Shown here piece after piece: positions 6,009 to 12,079 of a DNA stretch of 12,701 nucleotides. Positions within the stretch are counted from its first letter, which is position 1, and each line of letters starts with the position of its first letter. A program made the translations under genes and the position numbers. The stretch comes from Gammaproteobacteria bacterium (GTDB taxonomy: Bacteria > Pseudomonadota > Gammaproteobacteria > Enterobacterales > Kangiellaceae): positions 1 through 12,701 of the forward strand of contig JABXIW010000209.1 of assembly GCA_013372875.1 (NCBI GenBank), in the 5' to 3' direction. The notes beneath the pieces were generated by a model. It saw only the letters and a program-made list of their open reading frames with translations. It had not been told where the DNA came from and ran no database searches.

Positions 6009-7355
6009 TTGTCTCAGTCTTATTCACTGCAAAAACGCTTATTGATAAACACCAGTTTAGTGCTGGTGTTTTTTATTTTGGCCATGAGTGCGGTGTTATT
6101 AAAGTCCTATGAGTCAGGCATTCGTCAAGCAACCTTTGAGCGCTTAACGGCACAGTTTTATGGGCTTTTGTCAGTTGCTGAACTCGAAGAAAAAGATCAT
6201 CTGTTTATTCCGGAAGAGCCGCAAATTGATCAACGCTTTAATCAATATGCCAGCGGACTGTCGGCTTTAGTTTTTGATGAAACTGAAACTTTGGTCTGGA
6301 GCTCAATTTCGGCTGAAGATACTGATATTAAAATTCCGTTAAGTCTTCCTGGTGAGCCAAAACTTTATAATTTACAGCTTAAAGACAAGAGTTATTTTCA
6401 GTTTCACTTTGTTACCGAATGGGAATCAGAAGCTGGTGATATAGCCTTGTATCATTTTATGGTGCTGGAAAATAAACGCGCTTTTGATCAAGTCATTTCA
6501 GCTTATCGTAATAAACTTTTGATGTGGCTTGGTATTCTCGCCATTTCTTTATTGTTAGTTTTATTTTTAATTTTACGCTGGACTTTCAAACCTATGCGCA
6601 AAATTACCGACGAATTAAGCCAAGTAAAAAAAGGATTGGCTAATAAGCTGGACGACTCTTATCCAAAAGAGATTCAAGGTCTTACCGACAGCATCAATCG
6701 CTTTATTGTTAATGAGCGCGATCAGTCCAAGCGTTATAAAGAGACATTGGCAAATCTTGCGCATAGCCTGAAAACACCATTGGCGGTAATGCAGTCGGCA
6801 TTGCAGAATAAAGTGGATAGCAACGAGCTTGCACGAGTAAGCCAAGAACAGCTTGAGCGGATGAATCAAATTGTCGGCTATCAACTGCAACGCGCTACGA
6901 GTGGCCCTAAAGTGATGGCTGAGAGAATTCAAATTGCCCCAGCAATTGAAAAATTAATTGCGGGTTTAAGTAAGGTCTATGCACAAAAAGGCATTAACAT
7001 TAACTCAGAGGTTGAAGCTGAACTCAGTATCAATTTAAGTGAAGGTGATTTATACGAGATCTGCGGCAATCTTACCGATAACGCTTGTAAATGGGCCGAA
7101 TCCAACGTGCTGATTAGTGCTAAAGCTCAAGACAACAAAGTTATTATCTCGATTGAAGATGATGGCCCAGGTATTCCAAAGCATGTGCAGGAAGCTGTTT
7201 TAAGCCGTGGTAAACGCCTTGATGAGACGGTTGAAGGGCAAGGAATTGGAATGTCAGTGGTCAAAGAAATTATTGAGGCTTACAAAGCTAAAATTGAGAT
7301 AGAAAAAAGCGCCACATTAGGCGGCGCTCAGATCAATTTGATATTCAAAAACTAG
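6009..7355 (+). CDS. PhoQ-like sensor histidine kinase
   Basis: 448-residue inner-membrane kinase that senses an envelope signal and phosphorylates the response regulator encoded just upstream. Membrane segment 1 is at about 11-31 and segment 2 at about 168-189, leaving a periplasmic sensor of about 135 residues with an acidic stretch (ELEEKDHLFIPEEPQ). A HAMP-like linker follows (190-240). The H-box is LANLAHSLKTPLAV with phospho-acceptor His252. The ATPase domain has the N-box ICGNLTDNACKWAE (Asn354/Asn358), the G1 box IEDDGPGIP (382-390) and the G2 box GQGIGMSVVKEI (410-421). The LAHSLKTPLAV form and the layout fit the PhoQ group. The start is TTG at 6009: AGGA (5997-6000) lies 8 bases before it, and the first in-frame ATG falls inside membrane segment 1. 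The ligand is unknown. Confidence 0.92.
   Translation: MSQSYSLQKRLLINTSLVLVFFILAMSAVLLKSYESGIRQATFERLTAQFYGLLSVAELEEKDHLFIPEEPQIDQRFNQYASGLSALVFDETETLVWSSISAEDTDIKIPLSLPGEPKLYNLQLKDKSYFQFHFVTEWESEAGDIALYHFMVLENKRAFDQVISAYRNKLLMWLGILAISLLLVLFLILRWTFKPMRKITDELSQVKKGLANKLDDSYPKEIQGLTDSINRFIVNERDQSKRYKETLANLAHSLKTPLAVMQSALQNKVDSNELARVSQEQLERMNQIVGYQLQRATSGPKVMAERIQIAPAIEKLIAGLSKVYAQKGININSEVEAELSINLSEGDLYEICGNLTDNACKWAESNVLISAKAQDNKVIISIEDDGPGIPKHVQEAVLSRGKRLDETVEGQGIGMSVVKEIIEAYKAKIEIEKSATLGGAQINLIFKN
7303..7328 (-). terminator. Terminator for the DUF1338 gene, embedded in the kinase coding end
   Basis: On the - strand AGCGCC (7328-7323), a 9-base loop and GGCGCT (7313-7308) are followed by five T residues (7307-7303). 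It lies about 50 bases after the DUF1338 stop codon. On the + strand there is no T-run after the hairpin, so it acts, if at all, only on the - strand. It overlaps codons for kinase residues about 432-440. Confidence 0.75.
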
Positions 7356-7373
7356 TTGATATTCAAACAATAG
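7338..7373 (+). repeat. 18-bp tandem duplication across the kinase stop codon
   Basis: 7338-7355 and 7356-7373 match at 16 of 18 positions, starting with the identical 12-mer TTGATATTCAAA and both ending in TAG. The first copy codes for the last residues and stop of the kinase; the second repeats them in frame after the stop. Confidence 0.85.
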
Positions 7374-7376
7374 GGT

Positions 7377-8174
7377 TTAAGCAGCTACATTGGTTGATTC
7401 AAAGATTTTGTTGGCACTAGCTGCGACAAAGCCTTGATACAATTCGCCATTTTCCATGGCAAATCTTTCAGCAAACTCATAAAAACAAGAGCGAATAGGG
7501 TAATTGCCATCTTCAAACGCCCAATCCACCATGTTTGCCATGGTTGAGCTTTGCTTTAGGCAAACTTCTTCCGACCCCTTAATTTCTGAGCCGCTGGTGT
7601 TCAATTGGAAACCTGCATCTTTAACGAATTGATTAACCGCTTCGATGTTTTTTAAGGTTTCTAAATGATTGATAGAAACCGTGAAATGGTTAGCTCTAAG
7701 ACCGAATGCTGCCAACCATGCGGCATATTCAGATTCTTCTAGCAAGCGCTCATAAGCATTACGACTAATTTTACCCCAATGGCGTTTTGGGATTTGCAAG
7801 CCTTCTTGTGAGATCTGCCAATTGGCTTGGGCGATTAGGCCACGGCAAAACATTTGCAATTCTGCTGAAAACTCTTCAAGCAATAACTCACTCACGAAGA
7901 TTTTTGGCGCCGTTTCATCGGATTGATGAGCAAAATGCTTGGCATAGAGCTTCTTTTCTTCGAAGTGATATTCGCCAGCTTCGGCGTAGCCGTGCTGTGC
8001 AAGGAAGTCACCAATGTGCTTTAAGTTGATTAAACCATCGTTAAAGGTTCTTAAAGCAATATGATCATTTACAATAGGTTTGTTTGATAACTTGCTGAAT
8101 TCATTATGAATTTTTAAAGCATCAGGAGTGATGGCGACATAGTCGTTCCACAAATTGGTAAACAAATTTTGCAT
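7377..8174 (-). CDS. DUF1338 protein, short HglS-like putative metal-dependent dioxygenase
   Basis: 265 residues, matching the short bacterial DUF1338 branch. The family has a VOC-like fold; its characterised member HglS (2-oxoadipate dioxygenase/decarboxylase, lysine catabolism) uses a His-His-Glu iron site plus a substrate-binding Arg. Matching positions here appear to be His38 with Arg42 (NDHIALRTF), His163 (ANHFTVSINHL) and Glu233 (CFYEFAERF); this assignment is by motif and from memory of HglS, not by alignment. The start is the ATG at 8174. No lysine-catabolism neighbours are visible, so the substrate is open. It converges on the histidine kinase with only 21 bases between the stops and has its own promoter candidate after suhB. 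I am confident of the family, not of the reaction. Confidence 0.82.
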   Translation of the reverse strand: MQNLFTNLWNDYVAITPDALKIHNEFSKLSNKPIVNDHIALRTFNDGLINLKHIGDFLAQHGYAEAGEYHFEEKKLYAKHFAHQSDETAPKIFVSELLLEEFSAELQMFCRGLIAQANWQISQEGLQIPKRHWGKISRNAYERLLEESEYAAWLAAFGLRANHFTVSINHLETLKNIEAVNQFVKDAGFQLNTSGSEIKGSEEVCLKQSSTMANMVDWAFEDGNYPIRSCFYEFAERFAMENGELYQGFVAASANKIFESTNVAA

Positions 8175-8208
8175 GTTCGAAGCTCAATTATCTCAACTGG
8201 TAAGAGGA

Positions 8209-8232
8209 CAAACCAATTATCGCAAAGGTTTG
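8209..8232 (-). promoter_or_regulatory. Extended -10 promoter with spanning inverted repeat, DUF1338 gene
   Basis: On the - strand TGC-GATAAT (8224-8216) is a good extended -10 (5 of 6). The perfect inverted repeat CAAACC-N12-GGTTTG (arms 8209-8214 and 8227-8232) brackets this -10 and could be an operator. A second GATAAT lies at 8192-8187. No good -35 was found. The leader to the start at 8174 would be about 35 bases. Confidence 0.45.
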
Positions 8233-8270
8233 CCCTGAAAACTAGAAATTTTTGTGGGAAAAGCTAAGTT

Positions 8271-9053
8271 TTACAGATCTTTAACAGCCTGCATAAACTG
8301 CTTAAAGACATGAGGATTGGCTGCCATAATGCTTTTTGACTTGGCAGTGTAAGGGTTGCCCTTAACATCGCCGACCAGACCACCAGCTTCCTTTACGATT
8401 AAGGCGCCAGCAGCGGTATCCCAGTCCGATAAGCCAAACTCCCAGAATCCGTTGACGCGACCACAAGCCAAATAGGCTAAATCTAAGGCAGCAGAGCCAG
8501 CGCGACGCATATCGCTGCAAAGTGGCAATAACTTTGAGAAATACTCTAAATATTCATCAACATTTGAGTTTGAGCGGAATGGAAAACCTGTGGCAAGGAT
8601 TGATTTTTCAAGCTTTTTCTCAGCGGCCACACGAATACGCGACTGGTTTAGTTGAGCTCCTGAACCATTAGCAGCACTAAACATTTCATCGCGCATTGGA
8701 TCGAAAATGACCGCCGCAACCGTTTTGCCCTTTTGCTTTACCGCAATAGAAATAGCGAAATGGGGATTGCCGTCTATAAAATTACGAGTGCCGTCTAAAG
8801 GATCGATAACCCAAACGGTATCCTTATCTGTACCTTCTTTAAGGCCAGATTCTTCAGCAAGAATAGAGTGTTCGGGATAGCTAGATTTGATGGTATCCAT
8901 GATTAACCATTCCGCTTGCTGATCCACATTAGTCACAAAATCGTTCAGATCCTTCATTTTTGCAATGATTCGATCGCGATCATTAAAAGACTTAACAATA
9001 TAATCACCAGCACGGTTAGCCGCGCGGATCGCAATAGTACGGTACGCATTCAT
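8271..9053 (-). CDS. suhB: Inositol-1-monophosphatase / Nus factor SuhB
   Basis: 260-residue member of the Mg-dependent inositol monophosphatase family. In E. coli SuhB also joins the Nus complex that assembles at boxA for ribosomal RNA antitermination. Metal-site motifs are present: AEESG (Glu67/Glu68), WVIDPLDGTRNF (Asp84, Asp87) and WDTAAGALIVKEAGG (Asp212). MRRAGSAALDLAYLACG (182-198) is the usual dimer/substrate region. Length is normal. The start is the ATG at 9053, with GGTGA six bases before it. Divergence from trmJ is the usual arrangement in gammaproteobacteria. A boxA-like element in its leader suggests the same Nus-dependent self-control as in E. coli. No clear terminator follows the gene. 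Confidence 0.95.
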   Translation of the reverse strand: MNAYRTIAIRAANRAGDYIVKSFNDRDRIIAKMKDLNDFVTNVDQQAEWLIMDTIKSSYPEHSILAEESGLKEGTDKDTVWVIDPLDGTRNFIDGNPHFAISIAVKQKGKTVAAVIFDPMRDEMFSAANGSGAQLNQSRIRVAAEKKLEKSILATGFPFRSNSNVDEYLEYFSKLLPLCSDMRRAGSAALDLAYLACGRVNGFWEFGLSDWDTAAGALIVKEAGGLVGDVKGNPYTAKSKSIMAANPHVFKQFMQAVKDL

Positions 9054-9066
9054 AGTTAATCACCAA

Positions 9067-9078
9067 TTATCAAAGAAC
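9067..9078 (-). promoter_or_regulatory. boxA-like element in the suhB leader
   Basis: On the - strand GTTCTTTGATAA (9078-9067) matches the ribosomal boxA pattern (G(C/T)TCTTTnA). It lies in the suhB 5' leader and ends two bases before the GGTGA ribosome site (9064-9060). In E. coli, Nus factors bound at a boxA in the suhB leader repress suhB (established knowledge). The same layout here supports conserved feedback. Confidence 0.7.
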
Positions 9079-9114
9079 GGGGCGCTATTCAGCTGATAGT
9101 CGCCAAGTGCGCGC

Positions 9115-9144
9115 ATTCTACCAAAAAGACTGAGCAAGTGAAAA
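9115..9144 (-). promoter_or_regulatory. suhB promoter
   Basis: On the - strand TTTTCA (9144-9139, 4 of 6) is separated by 18 bases from TAGAAT (9120-9115, 5 of 6). TGG before the -10 makes an extended -10. It gives a leader of about 55 bases that includes the boxA-like element. Confidence 0.55.
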
Positions 9145-9191
9145 GTCTTTATTCATACTTTGTTTTAAAACTAGGGTTATGACCTTAGCTT

Positions 9192-9200
9192 TGATATGAT
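9192..9200 (+). promoter_or_regulatory. trmJ-cysE extended -10 promoter
   Basis: TGATATGAT fits TGn-TATAAT with 5 of 6 in the hexamer. No convincing -35 is present, as is usual for extended -10 promoters. Transcription would start near 9207, about 30 bases before the trmJ start. Confidence 0.55.
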
Positions 9201-9237
9201 CGCTTTAACCCATTGAAAATCATCAATTATTGGCTCG

Positions 9238-9981
9238 ATGCTCGATCAAATTAAAATCGTACTTTGTTTCACCAGCCATCCTGGAAATATTGGGGCGGCA
9301 GCGCGTGCCATGAAAACTATGGGTTTGAGCCAACTGGTTTTAGTGAGCCCGAAAGATTTTCCTTGTGAAGAAGCCTTGGTTAGATCTTCTGGTGCTTTGG
9401 ATATATTAGATAATGCGGTAGTGGTCGATTCAGTAGAAGAGGCGATTAAGGATTGCCGCTTAGTGATTGGCACCAGTTCGCGTAACAGAGCTTTGCCTTG
9501 GCCATTGATTGAGCCAAGAGAGATGGCAAAGATTATTGATGGAAAGCCTGAATCGCGCCCAGTAGCGATTTTATTCGGCCGCGAAAGTGTTGGCTTGCTG
9601 AATGAAGAATTACAGCTGTGTAATTATCATGTGAATATCCCTGCTAATCCTGATTATATGTCGCTAAATTTAGCTTCAGCGGTGCAGATTATTAGCTATG
9701 AGCTGCGATTAAAGCATTTAGAGCAAAATCCACTGGCTGAAGAAGCGCCAGAATTAAAAGATTCGGAGTTAGTTGCAACATCTGAGCAAGTCGAAGGTCT
9801 TTATCAACATCTGGAGCAGACAATGGTCAAAACCGAGTTTTTTGACCCTGAAAATCCGAAGCTATTATCTGCTAGAATGCATAGGCTATTTGCGAAAAGC
9901 CAATTGAATCAGGGTGAGGTGAATATCCTTCGCGGGTTTTTATCTTCCATAGAAAAATACATTAAGCGTAAAACCAATTAA
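9238..9981 (+). CDS. trmJ: tRNA (cytidine/uridine-32-2'-O-)-methyltransferase TrmJ
   Basis: 247-residue SPOUT-class RNA methyltransferase. TrmJ methylates the ribose 2'-hydroxyl of nucleotide 32 in several tRNAs, using S-adenosylmethionine, as a cytosolic dimer. Signature parts: HPGNIGAAARAMKTMGL (14-30, RNA-binding Arg region), GTSSRNRALPWP (78-89), and the trefoil-knot cofactor site AILFGRESVGLLNEEL (110-125) with NPDYMSLNLASAVQI (137-151). The C-terminal part (about 165-247, YQHLEQTMVKTEFFDP...RLFAKSQLNQGEVNILRGFLSSIEKYI) is the helical extension seen in TrmJ. The start ATG lacks a clear ribosome site. It is divergent from suhB and is followed by cysE after 15 bases, so the two are probably cotranscribed. 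Confidence 0.95.
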   Translation: MLDQIKIVLCFTSHPGNIGAAARAMKTMGLSQLVLVSPKDFPCEEALVRSSGALDILDNAVVVDSVEEAIKDCRLVIGTSSRNRALPWPLIEPREMAKIIDGKPESRPVAILFGRESVGLLNEELQLCNYHVNIPANPDYMSLNLASAVQIISYELRLKHLEQNPLAEEAPELKDSELVATSEQVEGLYQHLEQTMVKTEFFDPENPKLLSARMHRLFAKSQLNQGEVNILRGFLSSIEKYIKRKTN

Positions 9982-9996
9982 AGGCTATAAAACTTT

Positions 9997-10746
9997 ATGT
10001 TTGAACGAATTAAAGAGGACATCAAAAGTGTTTATCATCGCGACCCTTCGGCGCGAAATAACTTTGAAGTTTTGACTTTATACCCTGGTTTGCACGCTAT
10101 TTGGTGGTATCGTTTAAGTAATAAACTCTGGCGCAATAACTGGAAATGGCTAGCTCGAGCGGTCATGACCTTTGCTCGCTTCTTAACAGGCATTGAGATT
10201 CACCCCGGTGCAACCATTGGTCGCCGCTTCTTTATTGATCATGGCTTGGGCGTAGTTATAGGCGAAACCGCTGAAATTGGCGATGATTGTATGCTTTATC
10301 ATGGAGTCACTCTAGGCGGTACTAGTTTAGAGAAGGGTAAACGCCATCCGACCTTAAAAAATAATGTGGTTATTGGCGCTGGCGCTAAAATTCTTGGTCC
10401 CATCACTTTGCATGATAATGCCAAAGTTGGTGGTAATGCCGTGGTAGTCAAAGACGTACCCGAAGATGCTACCGTTATTGGTATTCCAGCCCGCGAGGCT
10501 TCAGAAAAAGACCCTGGCGGTAAACATAATTACCAAGCTTTTGGCGTTACTTCTGATCAAATCGATCCATTAGTGGTTGCCTTGCAAAATATGTATGAGC
10601 ATTCAAATGCGCTCGAGCACCAGTTAAAAGGCTTAACGGAGCAGCTAAAAGAAAAGGGCATTGATACGGCAAAGATTGAAATTCCTGAATTAGACTGCAC
10701 TGGCATCCTTAACGGTAACTCTGATAGCAAAAACCAAAATAAATAG
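9997..10746 (+). CDS. cysE: Serine O-acetyltransferase, short form with C-terminal extension
   Basis: 249 residues. It makes O-acetyl-L-serine from serine and acetyl-CoA, the first committed step of cysteine synthesis. The N-terminal helical domain is short, as in Bacillus-type CysE, not as in the 273-residue E. coli enzyme. The left-handed beta-helix hexapeptide core spans about 66-165: [19 protein letters not shown] holds the catalytic His82 with Glu67 in the usual acidic position, then [20 protein letters not shown], the substrate residue His117 in GKRHPT, and [24 protein letters not shown]. After about residue 190 a predicted helical, coiled-coil-like stretch ([18 protein letters not shown]) and a polar Asn/Ser/Lys-rich tail extend the protein. 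TAAAGG overlapping the trmJ stop is the likely ribosome site, 12 bases before the ATG. In many gammaproteobacteria iscR-iscS follow here; they do not in this window. Confidence 0.93.
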   Translation: MFERIKEDIKSVYHRDPSARNNFEVLTLYPGLHAIWWYRLSNKLWRNNWKWLARAVMTFARFLTGIEIHPGATIGRRFFIDHGLGVVIGETAEIGDDCMLYHGVTLGGTSLEKGKRHPTLKNNVVIGAGAKILGPITLHDNAKVGGNAVVVKDVPEDATVIGIPAREASEKDPGGKHNYQAFGVTSDQIDPLVVALQNMYEHSNALEHQLKGLTEQLKEKGIDTAKIEIPELDCTGILNGNSDSKNQNK

Positions 10747-10771
10747 GCCTGCTTAGCGGTTGTTATTTTGG
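10729..10771 (-). terminator. Terminator for the AraC-type gene, spanning the cysE/AraC stops
   Basis: On the - strand CCAAAATAA (10771-10763) pairs perfectly with TTATTTTGG (10742-10734) and is followed by five T residues (10733-10729). The 20-base loop can form an inner CCGC/GC-GG stem. The stem is AT-rich, so strength is uncertain. The hairpin encloses the AraC stop codon and reaches into the cysE coding end. On the + strand no T-run follows. Confidence 0.55.
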
Positions 10772-11877
10772 ATAAACGCTTTCGGCGTTATGCCAGTAGA
10801 GTTTTTAAATATCCGATAAAAGCTGGCTTCAGAGTTAAATCCAGATTCTAAAGCTAATGATAAAATAGACGCTTTATTATCAGGCGTTAACAACTTTTCT
10901 TTAATGTCCTCAATCCGGTAGTCATTGATTAATGAGCGGAAACTTTTACCGTAATGAGCATTAATAATTTGAGATAAGTTTGCCGAATTTATTTCAAGCG
11001 TTTTTGCCAGCTGACTAATGTTTAAGCTCGGATCTAAATACACTTTTTCATTGGTTAACTGCAGCTCTAGGTGTTCAATGATATCGCTAACATCTTCTTC
11101 AGGCTTCTGCTGCGTATTTGAGCTATCCTCAGGATAAATTTCATTAAGATCGATGGGTTGCTGATGATAGGCCATAAAGCCTAAGTAATAGGTTAGCGCT
11201 GCCTGATAAATGAAATACAGTTTCCAATGAATCTCAGTGGTATTTTCCAAGCTGGTGAAACGACCAATCAGCATATTGATAATCAAAAAACTGATTAAAA
11301 TAGCGCTCAAACCGATAATGGTCTTTAGCCAGCGTAAAGTAGGGTAAGCGCTATTGGCGGTATTGTCCTTTACTCTTTGCTGAAACTTCAAAAACTTGCG
11401 AGCTCCTACAAACAGGTAGCTCAAAATGGATATAACTATCAGCCAGTTTTCAATTTCCTTAATGTAGTTATAGTTCAATTGTCGTACCGCTTTATCTTGA
11501 AGGCTCAGGGTAGCTAGATCATAGGTTTGGAAATAGATGAAAAGTGCAAATCCTTGCGCTAAAGCTAATGGAATAAAGTGCAGAAGGTATTTACTCTGCC
11601 AGCGAAAGCCTTTTTCAGTTAAGGCTAAAAAGTAAAAATATAATAACGGCGCCGTCGCCATTTCGAAGGCATTGGGAAGATAGCGAAAGTTTGGTTTATT
11701 TAATAAACCACTGTAATTCATGATGATTTTTATGAATAACAAGCAAAAGGTTAGGATCGCAAAAGCTAAAAATACGTTACTTAATTGTTTGTTTTTGGAA
11801 AATAGCAACAAAGGAACTGCAACCAAGCCTTGGATGATCCCCACCAGCAGTAATACTTCAAAAATTGAAAATTGCAT
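10753..11877 (-). CDS. Membrane-anchored AraC-family transcription regulator
   Basis: 374 residues. The N-terminal half has about seven hydrophobic membrane segments (roughly 6-26, 33-54, 70-87, 97-117, 143-160, 183-204, 219-237). An acidic, polar linker follows (240-265, LNEIYPEDSSNTQQKPEEDVSD). The C-terminal domain (about 270-371) is an AraC/XylS double helix-turn-helix: LNISQLAKTLEINSANLSQIIN, then SILSLALESGFNSEASFYRIFK with the closing TGITPKAF signature. This layout, an integral-membrane sensor fused to AraC, is known in Bacteroidetes and several gammaproteobacteria, but the ligands are mostly unknown. The start at 11877 begins at the first membrane segment, with AGG and GAGAAG just upstream. 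It is divergent from a DUF2306-like membrane gene, which is a natural target candidate (inference). Confidence 0.88.
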   Translation of the reverse strand: MQFSIFEVLLLVGIIQGLVAVPLLLFSKNKQLSNVFLAFAILTFCLLFIKIIMNYSGLLNKPNFRYLPNAFEMATAPLLYFYFLALTEKGFRWQSKYLLHFIPLALAQGFALFIYFQTYDLATLSLQDKAVRQLNYNYIKEIENWLIVISILSYLFVGARKFLKFQQRVKDNTANSAYPTLRWLKTIIGLSAILISFLIINMLIGRFTSLENTTEIHWKLYFIYQAALTYYLGFMAYHQQPIDLNEIYPEDSSNTQQKPEEDVSDIIEHLELQLTNEKVYLDPSLNISQLAKTLEINSANLSQIINAHYGKSFRSLINDYRIEDIKEKLLTPDNKASILSLALESGFNSEASFYRIFKNSTGITPKAFIQNNNR

Positions 11878-12079
11878 CTTCTCTACCTAGCTTGTCATTT
11901 TTATGTGATTGTTATTCAAACCTTCATTAGATGCGTAAAGCCAAATTTTGGTTTATTCACTAAGATTATCCGCTTAATTTTAGTTAATTATTATAAAAAG
12001 TTACTCTCAAAAACCGTTTTAAGAGGTTTTTTAGCGATGAGAAGGCTATTTTTTGATTTTTATTATTACGGGAACAGTA
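11878..12079. other. Divergent regulatory region, AraC regulator / DUF2306-like gene
   Basis: 202 AT-rich bases without a supported gene. It holds the near-palindrome CCAAATTTTGG (11941-11951) with mirrored flanks AAg/tTT, a weak hairpin AAAAACC/GGTTTTT (12009-12031) followed by T residues that could act as an attenuator, and a T-rich stretch before the next start. Several AT-rich hexamers could be -10 boxes (for example TATAAA at 11992), but none has a matching -35, so no promoter is assigned. Confidence 0.5.

Noticed and set aside
7787..8029. Open + frame inside the DUF1338 gene
   Set aside because: Antisense to a conserved family member and without a ribosome site or recognisable content.
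8233..8270. Possible suhB terminator (AAAACT.AG/CTAGTTTT)
   Set aside because: The stem has a bulge, is A/T only at its ends and lacks a downstream T-run; too weak to call.
10780..10795. AACGC/GCGTT hairpin near the AraC gene end
   Set aside because: Short stem inside the coding region with no T-run on either strand; not a terminator.
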